From Brevundimonas nasdae (GTDB taxonomy: Bacteria > Pseudomonadota > Alphaproteobacteria > Caulobacterales > Caulobacteraceae): a stretch of DNA of 64,000 bases. The position numbers and the translations under genes were made by a program. The notes beneath the pieces are model-generated. The model ran no database searches and had not been told where the DNA came from. It saw only the letters and a list, made by a program, of their open reading frames with translations. Each line of letters begins with the position of its first letter. Positions within the stretch are counted from its first letter, which is position 1. Of this stretch, positions 25,819 to 35,040 are shown one piece after another. Where the stretch lies: the NCBI RefSeq assembly GCF_016654005.1, contig NZ_JAEPWN010000003.1:124001-188000 (forward strand), in the 5' to 3' direction.

Positions 25819-28382
25819 CAGCCGGCCACCAGATTGACGATGCGGTCCTTGACCACGACGATCTTCTTCACGCTCAGACCCTCCAGACGCGCCTTGACGG
25901 TCTCGTCAGCCAGGACCAGAGCCTCGACCGCGGCCGGTTCGGAACCGCGCGCCACGCGGATTTCCGCCCGGCGCTTGCCGTTGATCTGGATGGGCAGGAC
26001 CACTTCGTCGTCAGCCGCGAGCGCAGCGTCCCACACAGGCCACGGCGCGTCCAGAACCATCCCGTCCTCACCCAGGCGCGTCCAGCATTCCTCGGCCAGG
26101 TGCGGGGTGAAGGGGGCGATCAGGCGCGCCAGGGCCGACAGGGCCTGACGCTTGGCGTCACCGCCCGCCTGGGCGTTGTCGCGCACGGTGGCGACGAAGG
26201 CGTACAGCTTGGCGATGGCGGAGTTGAAGCGGAAACCTTCCACGCCTTCGGACACGGCCTTGATGGCCTTATGCGTCTCGCGCACCAGTTCGGCGTTGGC
26301 CTTTTCGTCGCCCGCCACGGCGGGATCGAAGCCGTCGAACAGGGTCCAGGTGCGCTGGACGAAGCGGCTGGCGCCCTCGATGCCGCCCGGCGTCCACTGG
26401 ATGTCGCGTTCCGGCGGGCTGTCGGACAGGACGAACAGACGGCCTGCGTCCACGCCGTGCGAGGTCAGGATCTCCTGCGGCGCGACGACGTTCTTCTTGG
26501 ACTTGGACATCTTTTCGATGTCGCCGATGGTCAGGGCCGCGCCGTTCGACAGGCGGGTGGCGACGCGCTGGCCGTCGACGGTTTCGATCTTCACGTCGGT
26601 GGGTTCGACCCAGCGCGGTTTGCCGACCTCGTCATGGCCCTCGAAATAGGTTTCGTGGACGACCATGCCTTGAGTGAACAGGCCCGCGAACGGCTCCTTG
26701 ACGCTCATCAGGCCGGCATCGGTCAGGGCGCGGGTGATGAAGCGGGCGTAGAGCAGGTGCAGCACCGCGTGTTCGACGCCGCCGATATACTGATCCACGG
26801 CCAGCCAGTGGTCGGCGGCGGCCTTGTCGATCGGCGCCTCGGCCTTGGGATCGGTGAAACGGGCGAAATACCAGCTGGAGTCCACGAAGGTGTCCAGGGT
26901 GTCCGTCTCGCGCGTCGCATCGGTTCCGCACGACGGGCATTTGACGTGTTTCCAGGTCGCGTGGCGATCCAGCGGGTTGCCAGGCACGTCAAAGGTGACG
27001 TCGTCAGGCAGGACGACCGGCAACTGGTCGGCCGGAACCTCCACCGGGCCGCAGGTCGAGCAGTGGATGATCGGGATGGGGCAGCCCCAGTAGCGCTGGC
27101 GCGAAACGCCCCAGTCGCGCAGGCGGTAGATGGTCGCGCCCTTGCCGGTTCCGGCGGCCTCGATCCGGCCGATGGCCTCGGCCTTGGCGGCCTCGATGTC
27201 CAGACCGTTCAGGAAGTCGGAATTGAAGATGGAGCCGGGGCCGGTGTAGGCCTCGTCGCCGACGGCGAAGTCGTCGCCGGCGCCCTCAGGGCGGACCACG
27301 GTCGTGACGGGCAGGCCGTATTTGCGCGCGAAGTCCAGGTCGCGCTGGTCGTGGGCCGGGCAGGCGAAGATGGCGCCTGTGCCGTATTCCGACAGGATGA
27401 AGTTGGCGATCCAGACCGGAACCTGGGCGCCGGTGAAGGGATGGACGGCCTTCAGGCCCGTGTCCCAGCCGATCTTTTCGGCCTGGTCGATGTCGGCCTG
27501 CGAGGTGCCGCCCTTGCGGCATTCGGCGACGAAGGCGGCGACCTCGGGGTTGGCCTCGGCCAGGGCCTTGGCGATGGGGTGGTCGGGCGCAATCCCCATG
27601 AAGGATGCGCCGAACAGGGTGTCGGGGCGGGTGGTGTAGATCTCCAGACCTTCCGGCGATGCGGCAGGGGCCTCGCCCGCCCATTTCCAGGTCATCTGCA
27701 GACCCTTGGAGCGGCCGATCCAGTTTTCCTGCATCAGGCGGACCTTGTCGGGCCAGCGGTCCAGGTCTTTCAGCCCGTCGATCAGGTCGTCGGCATAGTC
27801 GGTGATGCGCAGGAACCACTGGTTCAGCTTGCGCTTCTCGATCAGGGCGCCGGAACGCCAGCCGCGCCCGTCGATCACCTGTTCATTGGCCAGGACCGTA
27901 TTGTCGACCGGATCCCAGTTGACGACCCCGTCCTTGCGATAGACCAGACCGCGCCGATACAGCTCCAGGAACCAGGCCTGCTGCTTGCCGTAATATTCCG
28001 GGTCGCAGGTGGCGAACTCACGCGACCAGTCCAGCGACAGGCCCAACAGCTTCAGCTGATCCCGCATTGTGGCGATGTTGTCGTAGGTCCAGCCCTTGGG
28101 GTGGATGCCGCGCTCCATGGCCGCGTTCTCGGCGGGCATGCCGAAGGCGTCCCAGCCCATCGGGTGCAGAACATCGAAGCCCTGGGCGCGCTTGGACCGG
28201 GCCACCACGTCGCCCATCACATAGTTGCGGGCGTGACCCATGTGGATGTTCCCGGACGGGTAGGGGAACATTTCAAGAACATAATACTTCGAACGGCCGG
28301 TGTCCTTCGTCACGAAGGCGTTGGCGTCCGCCCAGCGGGTCTGCTGGCGGGGTTCGGCGGTCTTGGGTTCGTAACGGGCCAC
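25818..28382 (-). CDS. leuS: Leucyl-tRNA synthetase
   Basis: Charges tRNA-Leu. The 854 residues include the class I HIGH motif as HMGH (47-50), the KMSKSK motif (about 622), and an inserted editing domain with the zinc-type Cys pairs CSTCG and CPSCG in the middle. This is the normal bacterial length. First gene of the leuS-lptE-holA group. Confidence 0.97.
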   Translation of the reverse strand: MARYEPKTAEPRQQTRWADANAFVTKDTGRSKYYVLEMFPYPSGNIHMGHARNYVMGDVVARSKRAQGFDVLHPMGWDAFGMPAENAAMERGIHPKGWTYDNIATMRDQLKLLGLSLDWSREFATCDPEYYGKQQAWFLELYRRGLVYRKDGVVNWDPVDNTVLANEQVIDGRGWRSGALIEKRKLNQWFLRITDYADDLIDGLKDLDRWPDKVRLMQENWIGRSKGLQMTWKWAGEAPAASPEGLEIYTTRPDTLFGASFMGIAPDHPIAKALAEANPEVAAFVAECRKGGTSQADIDQAEKIGWDTGLKAVHPFTGAQVPVWIANFILSEYGTGAIFACPAHDQRDLDFARKYGLPVTTVVRPEGAGDDFAVGDEAYTGPGSIFNSDFLNGLDIEAAKAEAIGRIEAAGTGKGATIYRLRDWGVSRQRYWGCPIPIIHCSTCGPVEVPADQLPVVLPDDVTFDVPGNPLDRHATWKHVKCPSCGTDATRETDTLDTFVDSSWYFARFTDPKAEAPIDKAAADHWLAVDQYIGGVEHAVLHLLYARFITRALTDAGLMSVKEPFAGLFTQGMVVHETYFEGHDEVGKPRWVEPTDVKIETVDGQRVATRLSNGAALTIGDIEKMSKSKKNVVAPQEILTSHGVDAGRLFVLSDSPPERDIQWTPGGIEGASRFVQRTWTLFDGFDPAVAGDEKANAELVRETHKAIKAVSEGVEGFRFNSAIAKLYAFVATVRDNAQAGGDAKRQALSALARLIAPFTPHLAEECWTRLGEDGMVLDAPWPVWDAALAADDEVVLPIQINGKRRAEIRVARGSEPAAVEALVLADETVKARLEGLSVKKIVVVKDRIVNLVAG

Positions 28383-28467
28383 GGGGATCCTGAAAAGCAG
28401 CGAGGACGCTAACGCGCCCTCGCGCTCAACTAGCCCGAAGGGCGGTCGCGCCCCAAGAAGAATAGTG

Positions 28468-28499
28468 GCTGGCGCTCAGGCCGAAGCATCGGCGCCAGC
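28468..28499 (-). terminator. Terminator of the DUF3576 gene
   Basis: Read on the minus strand, GCTGGCGC pairs perfectly with GCGCCAGC around an inner GCCGA/TCGGC-type stem, followed by CACTATTCTTCTT. It starts 17 bases after the DUF3576 stop and separates it from leuS. Confidence 0.6.
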
Positions 28500-28516
28500 A
28501 TAGAAGAGCGCCTGAA

Positions 28517-28969
28517 TCAGCCGGCGTTGGCGAGGTTGAGCTGGCGCGCCTTGGTCAGGATGGCGTTGACCAGATCGGACTCGGTCTGGGCGGCGACGGG
28601 GGCGGTGGTCCATTGACCGTCCGCGCCCTTCACTTCCTTGCTCACCGTGACCGTCAGCGCATCGGCGCGAAGGCGGGTGTCCAGGATGAAGACCGTGGCC
28701 TTGAACCGCTCGTTCGGGGCCTGCGGGCTGGAGTACCAGTCATAGTTGATCACGCCGCCCCACGGGTCGGCGGTGATCAGGGGCATGAAGCTGAGGGTGT
28801 CGAGCGAGGCGCGCCACAGATAGCCGTTGACGCCGATGCCCTGCTGCACGTTCGTCTTGGGCGCGCTCTTCTTGCCGCCGACGAAAGGAATGCTGGAGCA
28901 GCCCGCGAGGGCGACGCCCGAGACCAGGGCGATGGCGACGCCGCGAACCAGGGCCTTGTTGAGGCTCAT
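28517..28969 (-). CDS. DUF3576 family lipoprotein
   Basis: A 150-residue protein with a lipoprotein signal (ALVSGVALAGC, lipobox Cys24) followed by a periplasmic domain with NGYLWRASLDTLSFMPLITADPWGGVINYDWYSSPQAPNERFK, the DUF3576 signature. It is likely an envelope lipoprotein of unknown function; the family usually lies next to leuS. The ATG at 28969 is chosen because the open frame upstream (to 29278) lacks a signal-like start. Confidence 0.85.
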   Translation of the reverse strand: MSLNKALVRGVAIALVSGVALAGCSSIPFVGGKKSAPKTNVQQGIGVNGYLWRASLDTLSFMPLITADPWGGVINYDWYSSPQAPNERFKATVFILDTRLRADALTVTVSKEVKGADGQWTTAPVAAQTESDLVNAILTKARQLNLANAG

Positions 28970-29055
28970 CAAGGAAGTCTCCGTAAACTCTGAACCGTGG
29001 GGGCCCTCGGCCCGCACGCGCACGGCTTTCGCATGATCCGCGCCGCAGCAGGGTT

Positions 29056-29085
29056 CTATAACACGGTCAAAAGGGGCGATGACAA
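29056..29085 (-). promoter_or_regulatory. Candidate promoter of the DUF3576 gene
   Basis: On the minus strand, TTGTCA (-35) and TTATAG (-10) are separated by 18 bases, giving a 5' UTR of about 80 bases. Confidence 0.4.
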
Positions 29086-29232
29086 GGCGAAGTCGCGGGC
29101 GGGGGCTTCTGTTTGGCCAGTTCGACGATCCATTGGGCGAACATCGGCTCGTTTTGGGGCAATTCCCGTGACGCTTGAGCCACATCGCAGTGCAACAATG
29201 AACAGAATCGGAAATATGCGCCCGTGACTGCG

Positions 29233-29260
29233 TTGACCGACCGGACCCCGGGTGTCTAAT
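29233..29260 (+). promoter_or_regulatory. Candidate promoter of ntrZ
   Basis: TTGACC and TCTAAT with a 16-base spacer resemble a sigma-70 promoter about 70 bases before the ntrZ ATG. Confidence 0.45.
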
Positions 29261-29334
29261 CGCGCAGTCCGTCCCCATCTAAGGACGGAAAAGCGTGCGG
29301 CCTTGCGGGTTTGCGAGGTCATTGAGGATCTGGA

Positions 29335-29721
29335 ATGCGTTTCGGCGGCATCATAGCAGCAGGGTTTGCGACGGCGGTTCTCGCCGTGTCGACGCCTGTG
29401 CTCGCCCAGTCGCAGACCCGCGCGCCCAGCGTCTCCCTGGCCGACGCCCAGGCAGGCCAGCCCAACGCCCCGGCCCCGCGCCGCGGCCTGCGCCTGAACG
29501 AAAACGGCCGCTGGAGCCTGGACTTCAACCTGAACCAGCCTGTCGGTCGTGAAACCGACTGGGGCGATGTCGAAGCGGGCGCCTATTACCGCCTGAACGA
29601 CCGCCTGCGTGTCGGCGCCGCCGCCGCTGTCGGCGCGCCTGAGGCCGATCCGGCCCGCGCCCAGGAAACCAACGGCCGCGCCCAGCCGCGCGTTCGTCTG
29701 GAAACCATCTTCAAGTTCTGA
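29335..29721 (+). CDS. ntrZ: NtrZ family periplasmic regulatory protein
   Basis: In Caulobacter, NtrZ is a small periplasmic protein that keeps the sensor kinase NtrY from phosphorylating NtrX. The 128-residue product has a clear Sec signal peptide (residues 1-24, ending PVLA|Q) and a compact mature domain. Its conserved part reads LRLNENGRWSLDFNLNQPVGRETDWGDVEAGAYYRLNDRLRVGAAAAVG, ending QPRVRLETIFKF; the closing Phe looks like an outer-membrane-type C-terminus. The assignment rests on recalled family similarity and location. Confidence 0.75.
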   Translation: MRFGGIIAAGFATAVLAVSTPVLAQSQTRAPSVSLADAQAGQPNAPAPRRGLRLNENGRWSLDFNLNQPVGRETDWGDVEAGAYYRLNDRLRVGAAAAVGAPEADPARAQETNGRAQPRVRLETIFKF

Positions 29722-29733
29722 TCGGCTTTAAGG

Positions 29734-30381
29734 TCAGCGAAATGCTGACTGAACCGCATCGACGCCCGCCAGTCCGCAGGCGCCCGATCCCCGCAGTTCG
29801 CCCGCATTCAGCGCACTGACGCCGCCCAGGGCATAGACGGGCGCGGCGATTGAGCTGACCCTGTCCTGAAACCCCGCGACGCCCAGCGCAGGCTTGGCCG
29901 ACGACGCGCCGCCCGCCGGGAAGACCGGCGACAGGATCAGGGCGTCCAACCCTTTTTGCAGCGGCTGAGGCGCGCCGTGCCAGGCGGCGGTCAGCAGCCA
30001 GTCGGGATGGGCGGCGCGGATTTCAACGGCCCGCGCGGCCTCGCGCTCCGGCAGATGCAGGCCGTCGCCCCCAACCGCCTGGGCCAGATCAAGGTCGCGT
30101 CCGACCAGCAGCCGCACCTCGGCGCCAAGGGTCGCTTCGCGCAGACGCCGGCCTGTCGCAACCGCATCCGCCGCCCCGAAGGCGCGATAGATGACGGCGG
30201 AGCCTGCGGGCAGACGCGCCGCCGTCTCCCACGGACGCGGCGTCCGTTCCGGGTCGGTGAAGAACAGCAGCGGCGGCAAACCCGCGGCGCGCGGGCTGAC
30301 AGTCGCGGCGGCGCGGTTTAGAGCGGTCGCCGCATCCCAGAGCGCACGCGCCTCATCGCTGTAACCGGTCGGCAGGATCAT
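29734..30381 (-). CDS. Thiamine phosphate synthase (ThiE/TenI) family protein
   Basis: A 215-residue TIM-barrel protein with ThiE-like motifs: PLLFFTDPERTP (first strand), GDGLHLPE, and LSPVFPAGGASSAKPALGVAGF near the phosphate-binding loop, then YALGGVSALNAGEL. ThiE joins the thiazole and pyrimidine moieties of thiamine; divergent members such as TenI have other roles, so the activity here is uncertain. The ATG shares two bases with the start codon of the divergent YggS gene. An upstream in-frame ATG (30417) lies inside that gene. Confidence 0.75.
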   Translation of the reverse strand: MILPTGYSDEARALWDAATALNRAAATVSPRAAGLPPLLFFTDPERTPRPWETAARLPAGSAVIYRAFGAADAVATGRRLREATLGAEVRLLVGRDLDLAQAVGGDGLHLPEREAARAVEIRAAHPDWLLTAAWHGAPQPLQKGLDALILSPVFPAGGASSAKPALGVAGFQDRVSSIAAPVYALGGVSALNAGELRGSGACGLAGVDAVQSAFR

Positions 30382-31078
30382 GAGCCCTTCTTCCCCCGCT
30401 TCACCTCCGGCGTCCATCGCTGAACGGGTCGCCGCCGTCCGCAGCCGTATCGACGCGGCCTGTCAGGCGGCAGGCCGCGACCCCGCCTCGGTGGTCCTGA
30501 CGGCTGTATCCAAGACGCAAGGCGCCGAGGCCATCGACGCCATTCTGGCCACGGGCCAGCGGGTGTTCGGCGAAAACCGGGTGCAGGAGGCTGAAGGCCG
30601 TTGGGCCGACCGTCTGGCGGACCTGCCGGGGCTGGAGCTTCGCCTGATCGGCCCGTTGCAGACCAACAAGGCCGAGGACGCGGTGGCCCTGTTCGACGTC
30701 ATCGAGACCCTAGACCGCGAAAAACTGGCGCGGGCCCTGGCGGTCGCGGCGGCCAAGCTGGGCCGTTCGCCGCGCGTTCTGGTTCAGGTCAACACCGGCG
30801 CCGAGCCCCAGAAGGCGGGCGTCCTGCCCGAGGAGGCCGACGCCCTGATCCAGACCGCGCGCGACACCCATGGTCTGAATGTCGAAGGCCTGATGTGCAT
30901 TCCGCCTGCGGATGAAGATCCCGCCCCGCATTTTGACCTGTTGAAATCCATCGCGGCGCGCAACGGCCTGTCGGTCCTGTCGATGGGGATGAGCGGCGAC
31001 TTCGAGGCGGCGATCGGTCGCGGCGCCACCCATGTGCGCGTCGGAACCGCATTGTTCGGGGAACGAAATCGGCCTTAA
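30380..31078 (+). CDS. YggS-type PLP homeostasis protein
   Basis: A PLP-binding (beta/alpha)8 protein without known enzyme activity that buffers pyridoxal phosphate and amino/keto acid pools. The PLP Lys is Lys45 in LTAVSKTQ. FGENRVQEAEGRW, IGPLQTNKA and the C-terminal LSMGMSGDFEAAIGRGATHVRVGTALFG are all diagnostic. There are 232 residues. No Shine-Dalgarno can fit apart from sequence lying inside the divergent thiE-like gene. Confidence 0.9.
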   Translation: MSPSSPASPPASIAERVAAVRSRIDAACQAAGRDPASVVLTAVSKTQGAEAIDAILATGQRVFGENRVQEAEGRWADRLADLPGLELRLIGPLQTNKAEDAVALFDVIETLDREKLARALAVAAAKLGRSPRVLVQVNTGAEPQKAGVLPEEADALIQTARDTHGLNVEGLMCIPPADEDPAPHFDLLKSIAARNGLSVLSMGMSGDFEAAIGRGATHVRVGTALFGERNRP

Positions 31079-31159
31079 ACAGGCTCTAAGCGGTTACCTG
31101 AGTTGAATTCGCACCCCCAAGCCTTGGCGCGGGGCCAAAGCCTCGCCATTGTCTGACCC

Positions 31160-31846
31160 ATGCCTACGCCCAAGACCATCCTGATCATCGACGACGACGA
31201 CGACCTGCGCGAGGCCTTGGCCGAGCAGCTGAACCTGCATGAAGAGTTCCGCACCCTGCAGGCCGCGACCGCGACGGACGGGGTCCGCATGGGCCGCGAG
31301 GTCCGCGCCGACCTGATCCTGCTGGACGTCGACCTGCCCGACATGGACGGCCGCGAGGCCTGCCGCCTGTTGCGCAAGGACGGGGTGTCGACCCCGGTGA
31401 TCATGCTGACGGCCCAGTCGGCGGACGCCGACGCCATTCTGGGGCTGGATGCGGGCGCCAACGACTATGTCACCAAGCCCTTCCGGTTCGCCGTGCTGCT
31501 GGCGCGCATCCGCGCCCATCTGCGCAGCCATGAACAGTCCGAGGACGCGGTCTTCACCATCGGCCCGTACGAGTTCCGCCCCGCGTCCAAGATGCTGACG
31601 GACGCCAAGGGCAAGAAGGTGCGGTTGACCGAGAAGGAAACCAATATCCTGAAATACCTCTATCGCGCCGGGGCCAAGCCGGTGTCGCGTGAAGAGCTGC
31701 TGACGGAAGTCTGGGGCTATAACGCCGGGGTCACGACCCACACGCTGGAAACCCACATCTATCGCCTGCGCCAGAAGATCGAGCCCGAGCCGGGTCAGGC
31801 GCGTCTGCTGCTGACGGACGCGGGCGGATACAGGCTGCAGCCGTAA
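31160..31846 (+). CDS. cenR: OmpR-family response regulator, CenR-like
   Basis: DNA-binding response regulator; in Caulobacter CenK-CenR is an essential envelope-integrity pathway. The 228 residues consist of a receiver domain with the acidic cluster DDDDD (11-15), phospho-acceptor Asp56 (LLDVDLPDMDG), Thr84 and Lys106, and a winged-helix output domain (about 130-226) ending TTHTLETHIYRLRQKIE...LLLTDAGGYRLQP. No kinase gene is adjacent, as is also the case for CenR. The symbol is assigned from strong similarity to remembered CenR sequence and the near-origin location. Confidence 0.78.
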   Translation: MPTPKTILIIDDDDDLREALAEQLNLHEEFRTLQAATATDGVRMGREVRADLILLDVDLPDMDGREACRLLRKDGVSTPVIMLTAQSADADAILGLDAGANDYVTKPFRFAVLLARIRAHLRSHEQSEDAVFTIGPYEFRPASKMLTDAKGKKVRLTEKETNILKYLYRAGAKPVSREELLTEVWGYNAGVTTHTLETHIYRLRQKIEPEPGQARLLLTDAGGYRLQP

Positions 31847-31863
31847 GCGGGCTGGCGGTCCTC

Positions 31864-32019
31864 AAGGCTAATCGATATTCAGCCTAGCGCGTCATTCCGG
31901 GGCGTCCGTAGGACGAACCCGGAACCCAGGAGGCTCGCAACCCTGCGCCGAATACGTCCAACGACGGCGCTGCAGCCCTGGGTTCCGGGTTCTTCGCTTT
32001 GCTCAGCCCCGGAATGACG
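31864..32019. repeat. Palindromic intergenic repeat, family A, copy 2
   Basis: It has the same parts as copy 1. A small hairpin (AGGCTAAT-cga-TATTCAGCCT) is followed by the 14-bp inverted ends CGTCATTCCGGGGC (31890-31903) and GCCCCGGAATGACG (32006-32019). Inner arms GAACCCGGAACCCAGG and CCTGGGTTCCGGGTTC pair well, so the whole is a long imperfect hairpin. It lies between the convergent cenR and yczE-like genes. Confidence 0.8.
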
Positions 32020-32056
32020 ATCTAAGATTTCCAGCCGACGGAATGTCGAGCGGCCT

Positions 32057-32659
32057 CTAGCCCTTCTTCCTGATCGTGAACATCGGCAGGAAGACATGGA
32101 CCAGAGGGCCGATGGTCACGGCGTACAGGATGGTGCCCAGCCCGACCGATCCGCCCAGCAGCCAGCCGACGGCGACGACGGTGATCTCGATGGCGGTTCT
32201 GACCCATTTCACCGGCCAGCCGGTGCGGGCCACGATGCCGGTCATCAGGCCGTCGCGCGGACCGGGACCAAGGCCCGCCCCGACATAGGCGCCGGTCGCC
32301 ACGCCGTTCAGCACAATGCCCGCGACCAGCAGGCCCGCGCGCAGGGGTAGGGCCAGGTCAGACGGGATCCAGTCCAGACCGAAATTGGCCACCGTGCCGA
32401 TGACCAAAACATTGGCCACCGTGCCGACGCCCGGCTTCTGGCGCAGCGGCAGCCACAGCAGCAGCACCGCCAGACCGATCAGATTGACCACCATGCCGAA
32501 GCTGATCCCGGCGGGACCGGCGAACCGTTCGAACACCCCTTGCGTCAGCACATCCCAGGGGTCCAGTCCCAGACCGGCGCGGACGATCATGGCGATGGAC
32601 AGGCCGTAGAGGCCAAGGCCGAGGAAAAGCTGGAGCAGGCGACGGGTCATTCGGGTCAT
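32057..32659 (-). CDS. YczE/YitT family membrane protein
   Basis: A 200-residue integral membrane protein with about five hydrophobic helices (LLQLFLGLGLYGLSIAMIVRAGLGLDPWDVLTQG at the N-terminus). The motif GLGPGPRDGLMTGI (about 135) is typical of the YczE group. Transport substrate unknown. It starts back to back with a MocR-type regulator, the arrangement known for YczR/YczE pairs, so that regulator probably controls it. ATGs at 32659 and 32650 are both possible starts. Confidence 0.8.
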   Translation of the reverse strand: MTRMTRRLLQLFLGLGLYGLSIAMIVRAGLGLDPWDVLTQGVFERFAGPAGISFGMVVNLIGLAVLLLWLPLRQKPGVGTVANVLVIGTVANFGLDWIPSDLALPLRAGLLVAGIVLNGVATGAYVGAGLGPGPRDGLMTGIVARTGWPVKWVRTAIEITVVAVGWLLGGSVGLGTILYAVTIGPLVHVFLPMFTIRKKG

Positions 32660-32667
32660 TTGCGCCA

Positions 32668-32708
32668 AACTGGACTTCAGAAAAAGGGCCAGTTGTGGCA
32701 TTCTGGCC
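32668..32708. promoter_or_regulatory. Repeat array in the yczE-yczR gap, likely MocR operator
   Basis: AACTGG (32668-32673) and CCAGTT (32689-32694) form an inverted repeat 21 bp apart centre to centre. GGCCAG (32687-32692) and CTGGCC (32703-32708) form a second one. Two overlapping dyads in a 51-base divergent gap fit a dimeric GntR/MocR regulator acting on both genes. Confidence 0.45.
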
Positions 32709-32710
32709 TG

Positions 32711-34201
32711 ATGACGCCGCGCACCATCCGTTCCGCCACCCTGATCCGCCATCTGGGAGACTGGCGCAGGCCGGGGGCAGGGGCCGCCTATCGCCAGCTG
32801 GCCGGTGCGGTGCGGCTGCTGATCCTGGACGGACGACTGCCGCTGGACGCGCGCCTGCCCGGAGAACGCGAGCTGGCCCAGGCGCTGGGTCTGAGCCGAA
32901 CGACTGTTTCAGCCGCCTATGGCGGATTGCGCGATGACGGATTTCTGACCGGAGGACAAGGGGCCGCCGCCCGCACCAGCCTGCCGCCCAGCCGCAACCC
33001 CAGTCGCAACCCTGGCCGCAACCTTGGCCTGACCCGTCCGCCCGCGGCAACCGAGGCGGAAACCTCGGATGTGATCGACCTGACCGCTGCGGTCCTGCCG
33101 GCCGACCCCAATATTCACGCCGCCTATGTGCGGGCGCTGGAGCGTCTGCCGGCCAATCTGCCGGGGCATGGCTATGAGACGGCGGGGCTGGAGGAGCTGC
33201 GCGAAGCGGTGGCGGCGGGCTATCGGCGGCGCGGCCTGCCGACCTCGGCGGGGCAGATCCTGATCACCCATGGGGCGCACAATGGGCTGGTGCATCTGCT
33301 GCGGCTGACGGTGCGGCCCGGCGATGCGGTGGTGTTCGACCATCCCACCTATCCGCAGGCCATAGACGCCATTCTGGCGGCGGGCGCGCGGCCCATCCCG
33401 GTCGCCCTGCCGGACGAAGACGGCGAGGAGGGCTGGGATGTCGAGGGTCTGGCCTGCGCCTGCCGCCGCCACACCGCGCCGATGGCCTATCTGGTGCTGG
33501 ACCACAATAATCCGACGGGGCGGATGATGCGGGCGGCGGACCGTCTGCGCCTGCTGTCGGCGCTGAAGGGTTCGGAGACCCTGCTGGTGCTGGACGAGAC
33601 GCTGGTGGAGCTGACCCTCAGCGGTCCGCCCGCCCTGACCGCCTCGGCGGTGGATGCGCCGCGCATGGTGCGGCTGGGGTCCATGTCCAAGAGCGTCTGG
33701 GGCGGTTTGCGGATCGGCTGGATCCGCGCGGACCGGGCGGTGATCCAGCGTCTGGCCCAGAGCCGGGCCAGTTTCGATCTGGGCGTGCCGATCCTGGAGC
33801 AGTTGGCGGCGGTCGAACTGCTTAACGACGGCGGCGCGGCCCTGGCGGCGCGGCGGCCCCTGTTGCGGGCCAGGCGAGATCATCTGCGTGCGCGTCTTGC
33901 CGAACGCCTGCCCGACTGGGTCTGTCCGCGTCCGGCGGGCGGCCTGTCCCTGTGGGCGCGCCTGCCCGGGCCGGTCAGCTCGGCCCTGGTCCAGCAGGCG
34001 GGGGAGGAGGGGGTCAGGCTGGCTGCCGGCCCGCGTTTCGGCATAGACGGCGCCTTCGAACGCCGCCTGCGCCTGCCGTACACCCTGCCGGAAGCCGAAC
34101 TGGATCAGGTGGTCGAGCGTCTGGCCCGAGCGGCGGAAAAGGTGGGGCGGTCGCCCAAGTCGACGCCGTCTCAGCCCAGCCGTCCGGTCGCCGTCTATTA
34201 A
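32711..34201 (+). CDS. MocR-family transcriptional regulator with aminotransferase domain (YczR-like)
   Basis: The 496 residues combine a GntR winged helix (about 25-85, LPGERELAQALGLSRTTVSAAYGGLRDDGFL) with a PLP fold-type I aminotransferase domain (about 120-490). The PLP region has LDHNNPTGRMMRA and the Lys of LGSMSKSVWGGLRIGWI (about 330). The linker (90-112) contains three near-identical 12-bp units giving an SRNP-type repeat. It is divergent from the YczE-like gene. The start is the ATG at 32711 rather than the long upstream frame. Confidence 0.88.
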   Translation: MTPRTIRSATLIRHLGDWRRPGAGAAYRQLAGAVRLLILDGRLPLDARLPGERELAQALGLSRTTVSAAYGGLRDDGFLTGGQGAAARTSLPPSRNPSRNPGRNLGLTRPPAATEAETSDVIDLTAAVLPADPNIHAAYVRALERLPANLPGHGYETAGLEELREAVAAGYRRRGLPTSAGQILITHGAHNGLVHLLRLTVRPGDAVVFDHPTYPQAIDAILAAGARPIPVALPDEDGEEGWDVEGLACACRRHTAPMAYLVLDHNNPTGRMMRAADRLRLLSALKGSETLLVLDETLVELTLSGPPALTASAVDAPRMVRLGSMSKSVWGGLRIGWIRADRAVIQRLAQSRASFDLGVPILEQLAAVELLNDGGAALAARRPLLRARRDHLRARLAERLPDWVCPRPAGGLSLWARLPGPVSSALVQQAGEEGVRLAAGPRFGIDGAFERRLRLPYTLPEAELDQVVERLARAAEKVGRSPKSTPSQPSRPVAVY

Positions 34202-34204
34202 GGA

Positions 34205-35002
34205 TCAGACGTCCAGGTCGACCGTGACGGGGGCGTGGTCGCTGGGGCGTTCCCATTCGCGCACATCGTCGTGGATGCGGGCGGTGTTCTTGACCACGGC
34301 GGAGGTCAGGCCGGGGGAGGTCCAGATGTGGTCCAGCCGCAGGCCCCGGTTGGACTTGCGGAAGTCGGCGGCGCGGTAGCTCCACCAGCTGGCCAGCTTC
34401 TGGGGTTCGGGGAAACGGTCGCGCAGCACGTCGGCGAAACCGCCCGTGGCCTGAAGCCGGTTCAGGGTCTCGACCTCGATGGGGGTGTGGCTGACGATCT
34501 TGGACATGTAGCGGTGGTTGAAGACATCGCCTTCGCCCGGCGCGATGTTGAAATCACCCGCCATGACCAGAGGGCGCGACTTGTCCTGACGCGCCACGAT
34601 CTCGGTCAGCTGTTCATAGAAGTCCATCTTGTGATCGAACTTGGGGTTCAGCGCCCGGTCGGGGATGTCGCCGCCTGCGGGGATGTAGAAGTTCTGGATG
34701 TCGATTCCGGCGACGCTGGCCGAAACGCAGCGGGCGTGGCCCAGCTTGCAGACCTGGAAGGTTTCGCTGTCCTCGATCGGCAGGCGGCTGGCGATGGCCA
34801 CCCCGTGCCAGCCCTTCTGGCCCAGAACGCGCAGGTGCGGCAGGCCCATCTCCTCGAAGGCGGCGCGCGGAAACTGGTCCGTGGTGCATTTGATCTCCTG
34901 CAGCATCAGGACGTCGGGCGCGCGCTCCTGAACGAAGCGGGCGACCTGGTCGATGCGCAGGCGGACGGAGTTGATGTTCCAGGTGGCGAGGCGAAGGGTC
35001 AT
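34205..35002 (-). CDS. xthA: Exodeoxyribonuclease III
   Basis: AP endonuclease and 3' exonuclease for base-excision repair. The 265 residues begin LRLATWNINSVRLRIDQVARFV. They show the metal-binding LMLQEIKC (Glu about residue 37), MAGDFNIAPGE, and the C-terminal catalytic SDHAPVTVDLDV. The gene is convergent with the YczR gene with a three-base gap and has its own leader after the terminator at 35042. Confidence 0.94.
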   Translation of the reverse strand: MTLRLATWNINSVRLRIDQVARFVQERAPDVLMLQEIKCTTDQFPRAAFEEMGLPHLRVLGQKGWHGVAIASRLPIEDSETFQVCKLGHARCVSASVAGIDIQNFYIPAGGDIPDRALNPKFDHKMDFYEQLTEIVARQDKSRPLVMAGDFNIAPGEGDVFNHRYMSKIVSHTPIEVETLNRLQATGGFADVLRDRFPEPQKLASWWSYRAADFRKSNRGLRLDHIWTSPGLTSAVVKNTARIHDDVREWERPSDHAPVTVDLDV

Positions 35003-35040
35003 GGCCCCGCTTTAGCAGGCCAGGATCAGGTTTGGCGGCA

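Larger units (their letters stand above)
28970..29334. other. Divergent promoter region of DUF3576 gene and ntrZ
   Basis: This 365-base gap holds a candidate promoter on each strand (listed separately). The middle (about 29090-29220) shows nothing recognisable: no hairpin terminator, repeat or convincing short gene. Confidence 0.5.

Noticed and set aside
26100..28412. 770-residue open frame antisense to leuS
   Set aside because: A shadow of leuS with no motifs; leuS is certain.
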